NCBI RefSeq assembly: GCF_043197795.1
Contig: NZ_JBICTU010000006.1
Location: forward strand, 1 to 64,000
DNA: 64,000 nucleotides
Reading direction: 5' to 3'
Source of the DNA: Sphaerisporangium sp040649355
GTDB taxonomy: Bacteria; Actinomycetota; Actinomycetes; Streptosporangiales; Streptosporangiaceae
Shown piece by piece: positions 7,781 to 16,449 of this stretch. A program made the translations under genes and the position numbers. Position 1 is the first letter of the stretch. Each line of letters starts with the position of its first letter. Under the pieces are notes generated by a model. It did no database searches, was not told the DNA's origin, and was given only the letters and a program-made list of their open reading frames with translations.

Positions 7781-8878
7781 TCAGGCCGACCGTCTGCGGA
7801 CCAGCGATGGCTGGAGCAGCACGTGTGCCGGCTGGGCTTCCGGGGTGGCGGTGGCCGTGGATTCCCGTTCCACGTCACCTTCGTCTGTGCGTCCCCCGAC
7901 GTCTTGGCTTTCCGCCTGCCGTGCCCGCGTGCCCGCGCCGTCCCCTTCGAGCGCCCGTAGGAGCAGGGACACGCATTGGGCCGCGACCTCCGGGAGCGGC
8001 TGGCTGACGCTGGTCAGCCCAACGGCCCTGGCGGACGGAGTGTCGTCGAAACCGATGACGGGGATGTCCCGCCCCGCCTGGAGCGCGCCGAGGGCGAGCG
8101 AGTCGCTCGCGCAGACCAGCGCGGTCACCGGGTGGTCGGTGTCGAGCAGGGCATGGGCCGCGGCCTCCCCGTAGGGGACGCCGTCCTGGGTGGCGCAGTC
8201 GAGCTCCGCGATCTCCGCCGGGCTCACGCCCCCGGCGGTGAGGGTGCGGGCCCAGCCGTCCCTGCGGTCGTCGCCGACGCCGGATCCGGACGGCCATCCG
8301 AGGAAGCCGACGCGCCGGTGGCCGAGGTCGAGCAGGTAGCGGGTCGCCATGGCGGTCCCCGCCGCGCCGTCCACGTCGACCCAGGGAAACCGCCGGTCGG
8401 GCGACAGGCCCCACGGCCGTCCGAACGTGACGAACGGGATCCGCTGTTCGAGCAGCCAGTCGGTGCGAGGGTCGCCGTAGTGGGTGCTGGTGAGCACGAA
8501 GGCGTCCGGCTCGTACGACCCGAGCAGGTCGTCGAAGGTGGCCAGCTCCGCCTCGTGGTCGTCCGCCGTGTACAGCAGGACGCGGTAGCCGGCCCGGGCC
8601 GCCGACTCGGTGAGCCCGTGCAGGAAACGGTCGAAGACGAAGCCGTTGATGCCGTCGTCCTGGGCCGGTTCGATGCGTGCGGCGATCAGCTGCGACCGGC
8701 CGGTGCGCATCTGCCGTGCGGCCTGGTTCGCCCGGTAGCCGAGTGCCTTCACGGCCTCCAGAACGCGGAGGCGTGTCTCCTCGCGGACCACTTCCGGGGA
8801 GTTCAGCACGTTCGACACCGTCTGCCGCGACACGCTCGCGTACCGCGCCACATCGGCGATCGTCACCTTGTCGGCCAT
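7781..8878 (-). CDS. LacI-family transcriptional regulator of the sugar locus
   Basis: DNA-binding repressor of 365 residues. The N-terminal helix-turn-helix (about residues 5-25) reads TIADVARYASVSRQTVSNVL and is followed by the hinge helix NQAARQMRTG. The rest is the periplasmic-binding-protein-like effector domain, with the family signature VTALVCASDSLALGAL and IPVIGFDDTPSARAVG. A C-terminal tail of about 50 polar residues (TRARQAESQDVGGRTDEGD) is longer than usual. The ATG at 8878 has AAAGGTG upstream; an upstream in-frame start would translate through the operator region. It is the first gene of the regulator-binding protein-permease operon and diverges from the glycosidase gene, so it probably controls both and itself. 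Confidence 0.92.
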   Translation of the reverse strand: MADKVTIADVARYASVSRQTVSNVLNSPEVVREETRLRVLEAVKALGYRANQAARQMRTGRSQLIAARIEPAQDDGINGFVFDRFLHGLTESAARAGYRVLLYTADDHEAELATFDDLLGSYEPDAFVLTSTHYGDPRTDWLLEQRIPFVTFGRPWGLSPDRRFPWVDVDGAAGTAMATRYLLDLGHRRVGFLGWPSGSGVGDDRRDGWARTLTAGGVSPAEIAELDCATQDGVPYGEAAAHALLDTDHPVTALVCASDSLALGALQAGRDIPVIGFDDTPSARAVGLTSVSQPLPEVAAQCVSLLLRALEGDGAGTRARQAESQDVGGRTDEGDVERESTATATPEAQPAHVLLQPSLVRRRSA

Positions 8879-8895
8879 GGGCACCTTTCGTGCAT

Positions 8896-8937
8896 TTGAT
8901 CGTTCAAGACGGACTATGGCACGATTGGATCGTTCAA
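8896..8937. promoter_or_regulatory. Two LacI-type operator sites in the divergent promoter region
   Basis: Near-identical 12-mers TTGATCGTTCAA (8896-8907) and TGGATCGTTCAA (8926-8937) are spaced 30 bp start to start, close to three helical turns. The first is an almost perfect palindrome with a central CG, the hallmark of LacI-family operators. They lie between the lacI-type gene and the divergent glycosidase gene. Binding by this regulator is inferred from position and symmetry. Confidence 0.7.
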
Positions 8938-8973
8938 GTAAAGCCAATGTTTCGTAAGCTGCAAGCGGAGGTC

Positions 8974-9003
8974 ATGCCGCCTTGCGGTGCCGACACGACG
9001 TGA
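8974..9003 (+). CDS. Possible 9-residue leader peptide ahead of the glycosidase gene
   Basis: An ATG at 8974 with an excellent GCGGAGG site opens MPPCGADTT and stops at 9003, 16 bp before the GTG chosen for the glycosidase. The context is better than that of the main gene. It may be a leader peptide coupling translation, or chance. No homologue is known to me. Confidence 0.25.
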   Translation: MPPCGADTT

Positions 9004-9019
9004 CCCAGGGGGCCCATCG

Positions 9020-11188
9020 GTGTTCGACCACGGAGCAACACCCGAAGCCGAGGACGTCTCCACCAGCGTGGCAGACCTCGAAACGGCCTTCGGGGCGCCC
9101 CCCGACTCGACTCCCGACGTCTCACCGCGGCTTCAGCCGCTGCTGCACGACCTCGTCAGCGCGGTCCTCGCGCCCACGAGTGCCCTGAGTGGCGCCGACG
9201 GGCAGATACGCCCGGCCGGCGCGCAGGGCCTCTTCCACGCGGACTCGCGTGCCCTGTCCGAGGTCACGCTGCTGGTCGACGGCCGCGAGCCCGAGCACAT
9301 CGGCCACGCCCTCACCGGTCCGGGCGGCGCGCGGTTCGTCTCCCTGACCCGGTGGCTCGGCGACCCCGGCCCCGACCCGACGGTGCGCGTCGACCGCGCC
9401 CGCCAGATCACGCCGGGCGCCATGGAGGAGGCCATCGACATCGTGTCCGCCTCCTCCGCGACCGTGACGGCCACGTTCACGCTCGACCTGGCGTGCGACT
9501 TCGCCCCGATCGAGGCGGTGAAGTCCGGCGATGACACCCGCCCCGTATCGGCGGCGACCGGCGCGGCGGGCACCCTCGCCTGGGAATCCGACGGCATCCG
9601 CGTCACCGTGACCGGAGAAGACGCCCACGCGGAGACCGGCACGGGCAGTGGCGCGCGGCTGCAGTGGGAGGTCACGCTGCCGCCCCGAGGGCGGGCCACG
9701 CTGCGCTGGAAGGCCGGCGTCGAGGACCCGAAGGCGGTCGTGAGGGCGCCCGCCCGTCCCGTCGAGTGGGGTCGGCCGCGCGTCACCGCCGCCGACCACC
9801 GCCTGGTCCGCCTGTTCGACCAGTCGCTCGACGACCTGCGCTCGCTGCGGCTGGCCGAGGTGGGCGCCCCCGGGGACACCTTTCTCGGCGCGGGCGTGCC
9901 CTGGTTCCTGACGCTGTTCGGGCGCGACAGCGTCTGGGCGGCCCGCATGCTCCTGCCGCTCGGCACCGACCTGGCCGCAGGCACGTTGCGCGTCCTCGCG
10001 CGCCGCCAGGGCACGAAGCTCGACCCCGGTTCCGGCGAGGCCCCCGGCAAGATCATGCACGAGCTGCGGCGGCACGAGTTCACCGTCACGGGGAACGGCC
10101 TGCGCCTTCCCTCCGCGTACTACGGCACGATCGACGCCACCCCGCTCTGGGTGAGCCTGCTCCACGACGCCTGGCGCTGGGGCATGCCCGAGCGGGAGGT
10201 GGCCGAGCTGCTTCCCGCACTGGAGGCCGCGCTCGAATGGCTCGCAGGAGACGCCGACCCCGACCGCGACGGCTTCCTCGAATACATCGACACCAGCGGG
10301 CGCGGCCTGGCCAACCAGGGATGGAAGGACTCCGGCGACTCCGTGCGGTTCCGCGACGGGCGCCAGGCCGTCGCGCCGATCGCCCTGGTGGAGGTGCAGG
10401 GGTACGCCTACGAGGCGGCCCGGCACGGCGCGGCGCTGCTGGCGGCCTTCGGGCGTCCCGGCGCCGACCGCTGGCACGCGTACGCGGACGCTCTGGCCGA
10501 GCGGTTCCGCGCGCACTTCTGGGTCGACGGCCCGCACGGCAGGCACCCGGCCCTCGCCCTCGACCGGGACAAGCGGCCGGTGGACGCGCTCACCAGCAAC
10601 ATCGGGCACCTGCTCGGCACCGGCCTGCTGTCGGCGGAGGAGTCGGCGGCCGTCGCGGGGCTGCTCGCCTCGCCCGCCATGGCCGGAGGCTTCGGCCTGC
10701 GCACGATGTCCGCGCAGGACGGCGGTTTCAGTCCTCTTTCGTACCACTGCGGGTCCATCTGGGCGCACGACACCGCGATCGTGGTGGCGGGCCTCGCCCG
10801 CGCCGGGTTCGGGGCCGAGGCGGCGCTGCTGGCCGAGGGCCTGCTCACGGCGGGGGAGACGTTCGGCTACCGGCTGCCGGAGCTGTACGCGGGCGACGCG
10901 CGCGAGGCCGTCCTGCGGCCCGTGCCCTACCCCGCCGCGTGCCGTCCGCAGGCCTGGTCGGCGGCGGCGGCCGTCACCGTCCTGCACGCGGCGCTCGGCG
11001 TCTATCCCGACGTCCCCGCAGGCCGCGTGTCGCTCCGCCCGATGGCGGGGGCGCCGCTCGGCGCGGTGGCCGTGGACGGGCTGCGGATCGCCGGGGCCGA
11101 GGTCGCGGCGGCCGTCGGCGAGGACGGCGCGGTCACCCTGTCCGGGCTCCCGGCCGGTCTGTCCACCGAGGTCGCCGGCGTCCACTGA
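9020..11188 (+). CDS. Amylo-alpha-1,6-glucosidase / glycogen-debranching-type glycosidase
   Basis: Cytoplasmic glycoside hydrolase of about 722 residues. The N-terminal half (about 25-240) is a glycogen-debranching N-terminal beta-sandwich (LFHADSRALSEVTLLVDGRE), and the C-terminal part (about 260-690) is an alpha/alpha-toroid six-hairpin glycosidase. Recognisable blocks are GAGVPWFLTLFGRDSVWAAR, NQGWKDSGDSVRFRDG, and ACRPQAWSAAA near the end. It probably hydrolyses glucosidic linkages of the oligosaccharide brought in by the divergent ABC operon. I chose GTG at 9020 because AGGGGG lies eight bases upstream; GTG at 8987 is an alternative. The 3' end overlaps the convergent MFS gene by 56 bp. 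Confidence 0.88.
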   Translation: MFDHGATPEAEDVSTSVADLETAFGAPPDSTPDVSPRLQPLLHDLVSAVLAPTSALSGADGQIRPAGAQGLFHADSRALSEVTLLVDGREPEHIGHALTGPGGARFVSLTRWLGDPGPDPTVRVDRARQITPGAMEEAIDIVSASSATVTATFTLDLACDFAPIEAVKSGDDTRPVSAATGAAGTLAWESDGIRVTVTGEDAHAETGTGSGARLQWEVTLPPRGRATLRWKAGVEDPKAVVRAPARPVEWGRPRVTAADHRLVRLFDQSLDDLRSLRLAEVGAPGDTFLGAGVPWFLTLFGRDSVWAARMLLPLGTDLAAGTLRVLARRQGTKLDPGSGEAPGKIMHELRRHEFTVTGNGLRLPSAYYGTIDATPLWVSLLHDAWRWGMPEREVAELLPALEAALEWLAGDADPDRDGFLEYIDTSGRGLANQGWKDSGDSVRFRDGRQAVAPIALVEVQGYAYEAARHGAALLAAFGRPGADRWHAYADALAERFRAHFWVDGPHGRHPALALDRDKRPVDALTSNIGHLLGTGLLSAEESAAVAGLLASPAMAGGFGLRTMSAQDGGFSPLSYHCGSIWAHDTAIVVAGLARAGFGAEAALLAEGLLTAGETFGYRLPELYAGDAREAVLRPVPYPAACRPQAWSAAAAVTVLHAALGVYPDVPAGRVSLRPMAGAPLGAVAVDGLRIAGAEVAAAVGEDGAVTLSGLPAGLSTEVAGVH

Positions 11189-12428
11189 TGGTGACCTTCG
11201 GGGCCGGGTCCCCGGCCCCGGCCGTCTCGTCCACGCCGGATGCCTGCACCCGCTCCGAGTGGGCGAGGTGGCCGTGGGCCGTGGACAGGATCACGATGCC
11301 GAGCACGAGCGTCCCGGCGCCGATGTAGAAGGGGACGTGGATGTTGGTGTGCTCGACGAGCTTGCCCGCGGCGAAGGGGGCGAGGCCGCCGCCGATGAAG
11401 CGCACGAACCCGTAGGCCGCCGAGGCGATCGGGCGTTCGACGGGGGAGACGGTCATCACGGCCTGCGTGGTGACCGTGTTGTTCACGCCGATGAAGATCC
11501 CCGCCACGATGACGGCGGTGACCAGCACGGGCGGGTGAGTCGTCCAGATGGCGATGACCAGCACCGTCACGGCGAAGAGCGCGAGGTTGGCGTACAGCGT
11601 GCGGGCGATGCCGAAGCGACGCTGCAGCCAGGGGGCCCCGAAGACGGCGAAGACCGCGACCAGGAGGCCCCAGCCGGTGAAGACGAAGCCGAGCTGGATC
11701 GCGCCGAGGCCCATCGGGAAGGGCGCGTATCCGAGGACGGTGAAGAAGGCCCAGTTGTAACAGAGCGCGGTCAGCGACATCGTGAGCAGTCCGCGGTGGC
11801 GGAGGGCGCGCAGGGGCTCCAGGAGGCCGGTCGTACGTTCCGGGAGCGGCATCGGCCGCACCAGCACGGCCGTCGCGATCATGGCGATGGCCATCAGGGC
11901 CGCGACCCCGAAGAACGGACCCCGCCAGCTCACGTTGCCGAGCAGCCCGCCGAGCAGCGGGCCCACCGCGATGCCCAGCCCGAGCGCGGCCTCGTACAGG
12001 ATGATCGCGCCGACGAAGCCGCCGCTGGCCGAGGCGATGATCACCGCGAGGGAGGTGGCGATGAAGAGCGCGTTGCCGACCCCCCAACCGGCGCGGAAGC
12101 CGACGATCTGCCCGATGCCGGGGGAGGCGCCGGCGAGCGCGCTGAAGACGACGATGAGCGCGAGCCCGGCCAGCAGGGTGTACTTGGCGCCGATGCGGCT
12201 GGAGACCCAGCCGGTGATCAGCATGGCGACCGCGGTCACGACAAGGTAGCTCGTGAACAGCAGCGTGACCTGGCTCGGCGTCGCGTTCAGCTCATGGGAG
12301 ATCGCGGGCAGGATCGGGTCCACCAGCCCGATTCCCATGAACGAGACCACGCAGGCGAAGGCGACCGCGAACACGGCCTTGGGCTGCTTGAACGGGCTCA
12401 CGCCCGCGCCGCCGGGATGACCACTCAT
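11133..12428 (-). CDS. MFS transporter (DHA1-like drug or metabolite exporter)
   Basis: Twelve-helix membrane transporter of about 431 residues. The first helices carry GIGLVDPILPAISHEL and SYLVVTAVAMLITGWVSSRIG, with motif A-like residues in the loop between helices 2 and 3. The N-terminus starts at ATG 12428 (GGAG seven bases upstream); a GTG six bases earlier is possible. The last 45 residues (QASGVDETAGAGDPAPK and a basic tail) are hydrophilic and run 56 bp into the convergent glycosidase gene. A MarR regulator gene lies 55 bp upstream in the same direction and probably represses it. The substrate is unknown. Confidence 0.88.
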   Translation of the reverse strand: MSGHPGGAGVSPFKQPKAVFAVAFACVVSFMGIGLVDPILPAISHELNATPSQVTLLFTSYLVVTAVAMLITGWVSSRIGAKYTLLAGLALIVVFSALAGASPGIGQIVGFRAGWGVGNALFIATSLAVIIASASGGFVGAIILYEAALGLGIAVGPLLGGLLGNVSWRGPFFGVAALMAIAMIATAVLVRPMPLPERTTGLLEPLRALRHRGLLTMSLTALCYNWAFFTVLGYAPFPMGLGAIQLGFVFTGWGLLVAVFAVFGAPWLQRRFGIARTLYANLALFAVTVLVIAIWTTHPPVLVTAVIVAGIFIGVNNTVTTQAVMTVSPVERPIASAAYGFVRFIGGGLAPFAAGKLVEHTNIHVPFYIGAGTLVLGIVILSTAHGHLAHSERVQASGVDETAGAGDPAPKVTISGRRRPRWTDRPGARTG

Positions 12429-12483
12429 CGACACGCTCCAACTCGGATCTCGGGAATCAGAAGGCCTGGCGGGCTTTCCGTGT

Positions 12484-12960
12484 TCAGAAGGCCCGGCGGG
12501 CGCCCGTACGGTCGTCGGGCACCAGGCGCGTCAGGCTGTGGACGGCAGGGAGAGCCGCGACGAGGGATGCCCGCTCGGCATCGCTGAGCTGGTCGAGCAG
12601 TTCGGCGAGCAGGGCTGCGCGTGCTTCCCGGCGCTCGGCCAGCGCGGCGCGCCCGGCGTCGGTGATGTGTACCTGTACGACACGACGGTCCTGCGGATCG
12701 TCGGCCCGTACGGCCAGCCCGGCCTGCTGGAGGCGGGAGACGAGCTGGGTCATCGCGGGCTGGGTCACGCCTTCGCGCGTGGCGAGGTCGGTCAGCCGGC
12801 AGGGCCCGGAGCGGTCGAGCGTGGACAGCGTCGCCACCGAGGTGAGGGAAAGGTCGCCGCGGGCGCTCAGCCGAAGGACGAGGCGCGTGAGCCCTTCGAG
12901 CGCGGTCGTGACGTCGGCGGCGGGGAAGCCAGGCCTGGTGACCACGACGGGCAGATCCAT
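12484..12960 (-). CDS. MarR-family transcriptional regulator
   Basis: Winged-helix regulator of 158 residues. Recognition-helix region: CRLTDLATREGVTQPAMTQL, wing: ADDPQDRRVVQVHITDAG. MarR proteins are dimers that usually repress a neighbouring transporter until a small phenolic or drug ligand binds. The ATG at 12960 is the start fitting the family length. It is followed in the same direction by the MFS gene. The last codons (CAGAAGGC, GGCGGGC on the plus strand) are copied as a degenerate duplication at about 12457-12480, just past the stop. Confidence 0.9.
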   Translation of the reverse strand: MDLPVVVTRPGFPAADVTTALEGLTRLVLRLSARGDLSLTSVATLSTLDRSGPCRLTDLATREGVTQPAMTQLVSRLQQAGLAVRADDPQDRRVVQVHITDAGRAALAERREARAALLAELLDQLSDAERASLVAALPAVHSLTRLVPDDRTGARRAF

Positions 12961-12965
12961 AAGCC

Positions 12966-12992
12966 ACTTATATCAACGCATTATGTATATGT
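12966..12992. promoter_or_regulatory. AT-rich imperfect palindrome upstream of the MarR gene
   Basis: A conspicuous AT-rich patch containing TATATCAACGCATTATGTATA lies just before the MarR start codon in otherwise GC-rich DNA. The halves are only partly symmetric. Its position fits an autoregulatory MarR operator overlapping the promoter. Confidence 0.35.
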
Positions 12993-13042
12993 CCACGCAA
13001 GGGCCTGCCCGAATCGTGAGGCCTCGTAGCTCTCACGACTCT

Positions 13043-13112
13043 GTGCCCCCGGGCGCGGACGCGCGAGCGGGGGCACACCACGCTCGGCCCTCACTGGTGG
13101 GGGCAACCCCAC
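13043..13112. other. Two hairpins in the 243-bp gap between the MarR gene and the 13.2-kb gene
   Basis: GTGCCCCC (13043-13050) pairs with GGGGGCAC (13069-13076), and GTGGGG pairs with CCCCAC around a GCAA tetraloop (13097-13112). They lie upstream of the hypothetical gene at 13204 and could be leader RNA structure or a terminator of a short transcript. No known riboswitch is recognisable. Confidence 0.4.
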
Positions 13113-13203
13113 TTCGCCCGTCCTTCAAGTCGGATACAAGCGGCATGGGCGAAGGTGGTGGTCGTCCTGGTACACGCCCCTTCCCCGAGAGGCAGGTCTC
13201 CGC

Positions 13204-13941
13204 ATGGTCGACCGTCGCGATGCCGAGGCTGCCGGCGGCTGGCGGATGCCCGACGGCCGCGTATTGGTCCCCGGGCCGATCGGGCCGATGTACCCCGGTT
13301 CGCTCGGCCTGAGGAGCATCTTCGGCGTCCCGGACGAACCGGGCGAGCCCGATGACGTCGCGGAGGGGGTGCGCCCCTACTACGCGCTGGATGCCTTCGG
13401 AGCGGTGGACCGCGTGTACTCCAAAGGGGTGTACTCGGTGGAGGACGAGTTGTACGTGACGGTCTACCGGGTCGAAGACGACACCCTCTATGCCCACCAT
13501 TCCTGGAGCAATCTCCGTTACGCCGAGAGCCGGCACGAACGCTCGGTGGAGTGCGCGGGGCTGATCCGCCTCCCCCCGGCGCGGGTGCCATCACCGGAGT
13601 CGGTCGCGGCCGCGCTGGCCGAGCTGGCCGAACGCGAGCAAGCCGAGGTGGCGGCCCGTAGGAGCAGGCTGGAGGCCGTGGGGGCCTCCTTCCTCTCGAC
13701 GCTGCCCGATCACACAGGAGACGGCGTGCTCCATCTGGAGTTGACGCTGGAGGAGTGGCACCCGGTCATACGGCTGAGCGATGGGCGCGTGCTGTGGCGG
13801 GCCGCGGCGACCGACCTTACCCACAAGGAACTGCTGACCCTGCTACGGGCCGTCCTCGCCGCCAGGTACGGCGAGGGCCCGGTCCGGGTCACGCCGTCGC
13901 CGGAGATCGTCGCCAGCGAGTTCTGGGACCCCTGGAACTGA
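13204..13941 (+). CDS. Hypothetical protein
   Basis: A 245-residue soluble protein that I do not recognise. It has no signal peptide or membrane helix. Residues 1-125 are Gly/Asp/Val-rich with likely beta strands (GVYSVEDELYVTVYRVEDDT). A charged helix follows (ALAELAEREQAEVAARRSRL), then a segment with ELTLEEWHPVIRLSDGRVLW and LTHKELLTLLRAVLAARYG. Codon use is typical of the window, so it is real. The ATG at 13204 has GAGAGGCAGG upstream. It is convergent with the DUF1707 gene across a low-complexity stretch. Confidence 0.7.
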   Translation: MVDRRDAEAAGGWRMPDGRVLVPGPIGPMYPGSLGLRSIFGVPDEPGEPDDVAEGVRPYYALDAFGAVDRVYSKGVYSVEDELYVTVYRVEDDTLYAHHSWSNLRYAESRHERSVECAGLIRLPPARVPSPESVAAALAELAEREQAEVAARRSRLEAVGASFLSTLPDHTGDGVLHLELTLEEWHPVIRLSDGRVLWRAAATDLTHKELLTLLRAVLAARYGEGPVRVTPSPEIVASEFWDPWN

Positions 13942-14000
13942 CCCGCCTCGCCCGCGGCACGCGCCAGGAGCGAGATCGCGGCGTCAGCGGGCGCTGCGGG

Positions 14001-14058
14001 CCAAGGCCAAGGACGAGGCCAAGGCCAAGGCCAAGGACGAGGGCGAGGGCGAGGGCGA
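14001..14058. repeat. Hexanucleotide low-complexity tract
   Basis: Runs of CCAAGG/CGAGGC-type units pass into GAGGGC units over 58 bp, between the stop codons of two convergent genes. It is slippage-prone simple sequence with no coding case. Confidence 0.8.
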
Positions 14059-14127
14059 GGCGCGCGCCGCGGGTCGAGGCGCGGGTGCCGCCGGTGGCGC
14101 ACGCGGAGTCTCGACGCGTTCGGCGCC

Positions 14128-14676
14128 TCAGCGGCGGGGGTGCTTGAACTTGATGGTGCCCATGCTGACCTGGCCGGCCACGCGGAGGACCGGCAGGCCG
14201 GGGACGGGGGTGTCGTTGGCCTTGTTGACGATGTTCCCCATGCCGCTGGTCACCTTCTCCAGCCGGACGGTCCAGCCCCGGGGCACGATGACGAGGATGT
14301 TGCCGGCGCCGCACTTGGCGTCGAGCATCACTTCCTGGTGGCGGCAGCCCGCCTGGGTGAAGTCGATCTTGATGTTGCCCCAGGCGCAGTCGGCGGTGAT
14401 GAACCGCGGCACGATCCACGGGCCGACCTGCTGGACATGGCCGGAGCGCGTCTGCAGCACCAGCGGCTCCTCGCCGGCGGCCACGTGCGTCAGCGCGGGC
14501 AGGTCGGCGATGAGCTCGTCAAGCTCGGCGTAGGTCTTCGCCCTGTACGTCCGGTCGAGCCGCTCGTCCAGCTCTTCCAGGGAGATCCGGCCGTCGCCGG
14601 CGGCGATCCGCAGCCGTTCGGCGACCGCGTCTCGATCGGCATCCGAAGCGCGCAGATTACCGGTCGCATCCGTCAT
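14128..14676 (-). CDS. DUF1707 domain-containing protein
   Basis: A 182-residue protein. The N-terminal DUF1707 (SHOCT-like) domain spans about residues 8-62 and reads LRASDADRDAVAERLRIAA then GRISLEELDERLDRTYRAKT. The C-terminal part (about 90-180) resembles the LiaF-type beta-helical domain, with AWGNIKIDFTQAG, GAGNILVIVPRGW and a final FKHPRR. No membrane helix is seen. Such proteins are common in actinobacteria and some are linked to cell-envelope stress, but the role here is unknown. The ATG at 14676 is supported by the conserved start of the domain. Confidence 0.85.
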   Translation of the reverse strand: MTDATGNLRASDADRDAVAERLRIAAGDGRISLEELDERLDRTYRAKTYAELDELIADLPALTHVAAGEEPLVLQTRSGHVQQVGPWIVPRFITADCAWGNIKIDFTQAGCRHQEVMLDAKCGAGNILVIVPRGWTVRLEKVTSGMGNIVNKANDTPVPGLPVLRVAGQVSMGTIKFKHPRR

Positions 14677-14853
14677 ATCACCACGGTAGCGGAGGATGCT
14701 GATCTGTCCGAGTCTCCGTACGGTTGAGATCATGTCGGGGGCACGCGACAGGATGGGCGATTGTGCGGTACGACGGGAGACGTGGCGGATCCTCCCCCTG
14801 GCATCTCGGCAGACGGGGATCCTATTGGTGTGTTCGGCACCGGAACGGTTGAG

Positions 14854-15681
14854 ATGGACCATAGTGAGCGACGGCAGCTGCCGCCGGCCGTACGCCGGTT
14901 GTTCGACGACGGCGGAAACGGGCGAACCCTCTCTGTGGAGCTCCCGGCGGGGGTGGTGGTGTGGCCCGACCCCACCTATGCGAGGTTCCCCTCGCACCGG
15001 CGTCCCGCGTTCTGGCTGAGTCAGGCGCCCGTGACGGGGTCCCTGTGGGCCAGGCTCCGGGCCGACCATCCACGCTCGGGCCTGTGGCCGGTCCTCATGG
15101 AGGAGTCCGTCCAGCCGTGGACCGTCGGGCAGATCGCCCCGGACGCGGCCGCCGAGATCGACAACTACAACGTGGACGCGTTCATGGCGGAGGTGTGGGC
15201 CGACTGGATCGAGCGGGCCGCCGAGGACCAGGTCGAGATCCTCGACCCGTTCGGCCCCTACTGCCCGGGGCCGGCGGAGCCGGGTGAGCCGCGGGCCGAC
15301 CCCGACGCCCTGGCCGACCGGTACGCCGCCATGCTGGCCGAGCAGGGGACGCCGGTGGGCCTGGCCGCCGTCCAGCGCGGGGCCGACGCCCTGGCCGTCA
15401 TGGGATGGCAGGGCGCGCTGCACCACAACGAATGGAACGTCCCCCTCGCGGCCGTGGTGCGGAGCTGGGAGGACCGGTTCGAGGCCCGCCTGGTCGGCCT
15501 GGGATTCAACACCCTCGACCTGAGCGTGGCCGCGCCCCCGGTCACCTCGCAGCACGCCCTGCACGTCGCCGCCGAGCACTGGGCGTTCTGTCCCGACGCC
15601 ATCGTCCAGGGCGCCGGCACGCTGATCGACTACGCCGAGGAGATCCGGGGGAAGCACATCTGGTCCTTCTGGTGGGACTGA
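14854..15681 (+). CDS. DUF4253 domain-containing protein
   Basis: Soluble protein of about 275 residues. The C-terminal third is the DUF4253 domain: VPLAAVVRSWEDRFEARLVG, LGFNTLDLSVAAPPVT, ALHVAAEHWAFCPD and a WSFWWD end. The N-terminal part includes LSVELPAGVVVWPDP and WLSQAPVTGSLWARL. The domain has no known biochemical function. I chose ATG 14854, which begins MDHSERRQLPP; the frame stays open to 14761, so a longer form cannot be excluded. Confidence 0.82.
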   Translation: MDHSERRQLPPAVRRLFDDGGNGRTLSVELPAGVVVWPDPTYARFPSHRRPAFWLSQAPVTGSLWARLRADHPRSGLWPVLMEESVQPWTVGQIAPDAAAEIDNYNVDAFMAEVWADWIERAAEDQVEILDPFGPYCPGPAEPGEPRADPDALADRYAAMLAEQGTPVGLAAVQRGADALAVMGWQGALHHNEWNVPLAAVVRSWEDRFEARLVGLGFNTLDLSVAAPPVTSQHALHVAAEHWAFCPDAIVQGAGTLIDYAEEIRGKHIWSFWWD

Positions 15682-15889
15682 CCCCGGGCGATTGAAGCAC
15701 CAAGTCAGCACATGTCAGGACGCTCGTACGATGGGGCACGGCGACCCGTGAGATGATGTGCGAGTGCTTCGCCGGATCTGGGCGTGACGGAATCGGGGGC
15801 GGGGTGCAGGACACCGACGCCAGGCGGGCGGTCACGCACGCGCACGTGCGAGGCTGAGTGGTTGCCCCGTCCAAGAGCAGGAGGTCCGC

Positions 15890-16090
15890 ATGACTGCCGA
15901 CGCACCGGAGCCGGAAACCGAGACCCCGGACGACGAGTTGAAGCGCAAGTTCCGGGAGGCCCTGGAGCGCAAGCGCCAAAGCCAGGCGGAGACGAACGGC
16001 AACGGCCGGGGCAAGGACGCCTCCAAGATTCACGGCGCCCACGGCCCCGCCGGAGGCAAGCGATCCTTCCGCCGCAAGAGCGGCGGCTGA
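15890..16090 (+). CDS. DUF5302 family small protein
   Basis: A 66-residue, highly charged protein. The DELKRKFREALERKRQ helix and the terminal KIHGAHGPAGGKRSFRRKSG match the small actinobacterial DUF5302 family, whose function is unknown. The ATG has a perfect AGGAGG seven bases upstream. The basic, Gly-rich tail could bind nucleic acid, but that is a guess. Confidence 0.85.
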   Translation: MTADAPEPETETPDDELKRKFREALERKRQSQAETNGNGRGKDASKIHGAHGPAGGKRSFRRKSGG

Positions 16091-16334
16091 GCGGCACCGA
16101 CGCCGTCCCGCCCGTATGAGCGCCGGCAGGGCGTGAGAGGCACCCGGCCACCGGAGACGGTGCCGGTGACGCCTTGGACGTCCTGCCGGTCCTCCCGGTC
16201 CTGCCGTCCTCCCGGTCCCGGCGGTTTTCGCTGGTTTCGTGGGCGGCCTCGGGCCACCCCGCACATCCGGGGCCGATCCCGGGGATCTCCGCCCGCCGCC
16301 CTCCCCTGAGCGAGGGAGGCTCACCCTGCGACGT

Positions 16335-16348
16335 TGGGAGCGCTCCCA
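16335..16348. promoter_or_regulatory. CebR-like palindromic operator (distal site)
   Basis: TGGGAGCGCTCCCA is a perfect 14-bp palindrome, identical to the operator bound by CebR, the LacI-family cellobiose-responsive repressor of cellulase genes in actinomycetes. It lies 188 bp upstream of the anti-sigma-type ATPase gene. The same 14-mer occurs at 16495 and 56831. Confidence 0.75.
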
Positions 16349-16449
16349 GCGAGCTTTCAGGATCGCCGTGCCTGCTGAGGCCTGTGGGACTCGTGAGGCG
16401 TGAACACAGTGGGATGAGGCGCTTTGACGGCCGAACCGGAGAAACAATC

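Noticed and set aside
13033..13594. Minus-strand frames opposite the start of the hypothetical gene at 13204
   Set aside because: They have no ribosome site, and the plus-strand gene has better codon use and length.
16335..16348. GC-rich palindrome considered as a terminator
   Set aside because: No loop or T-run, and the identical 14-mer precedes two other starts, so an operator fits better.
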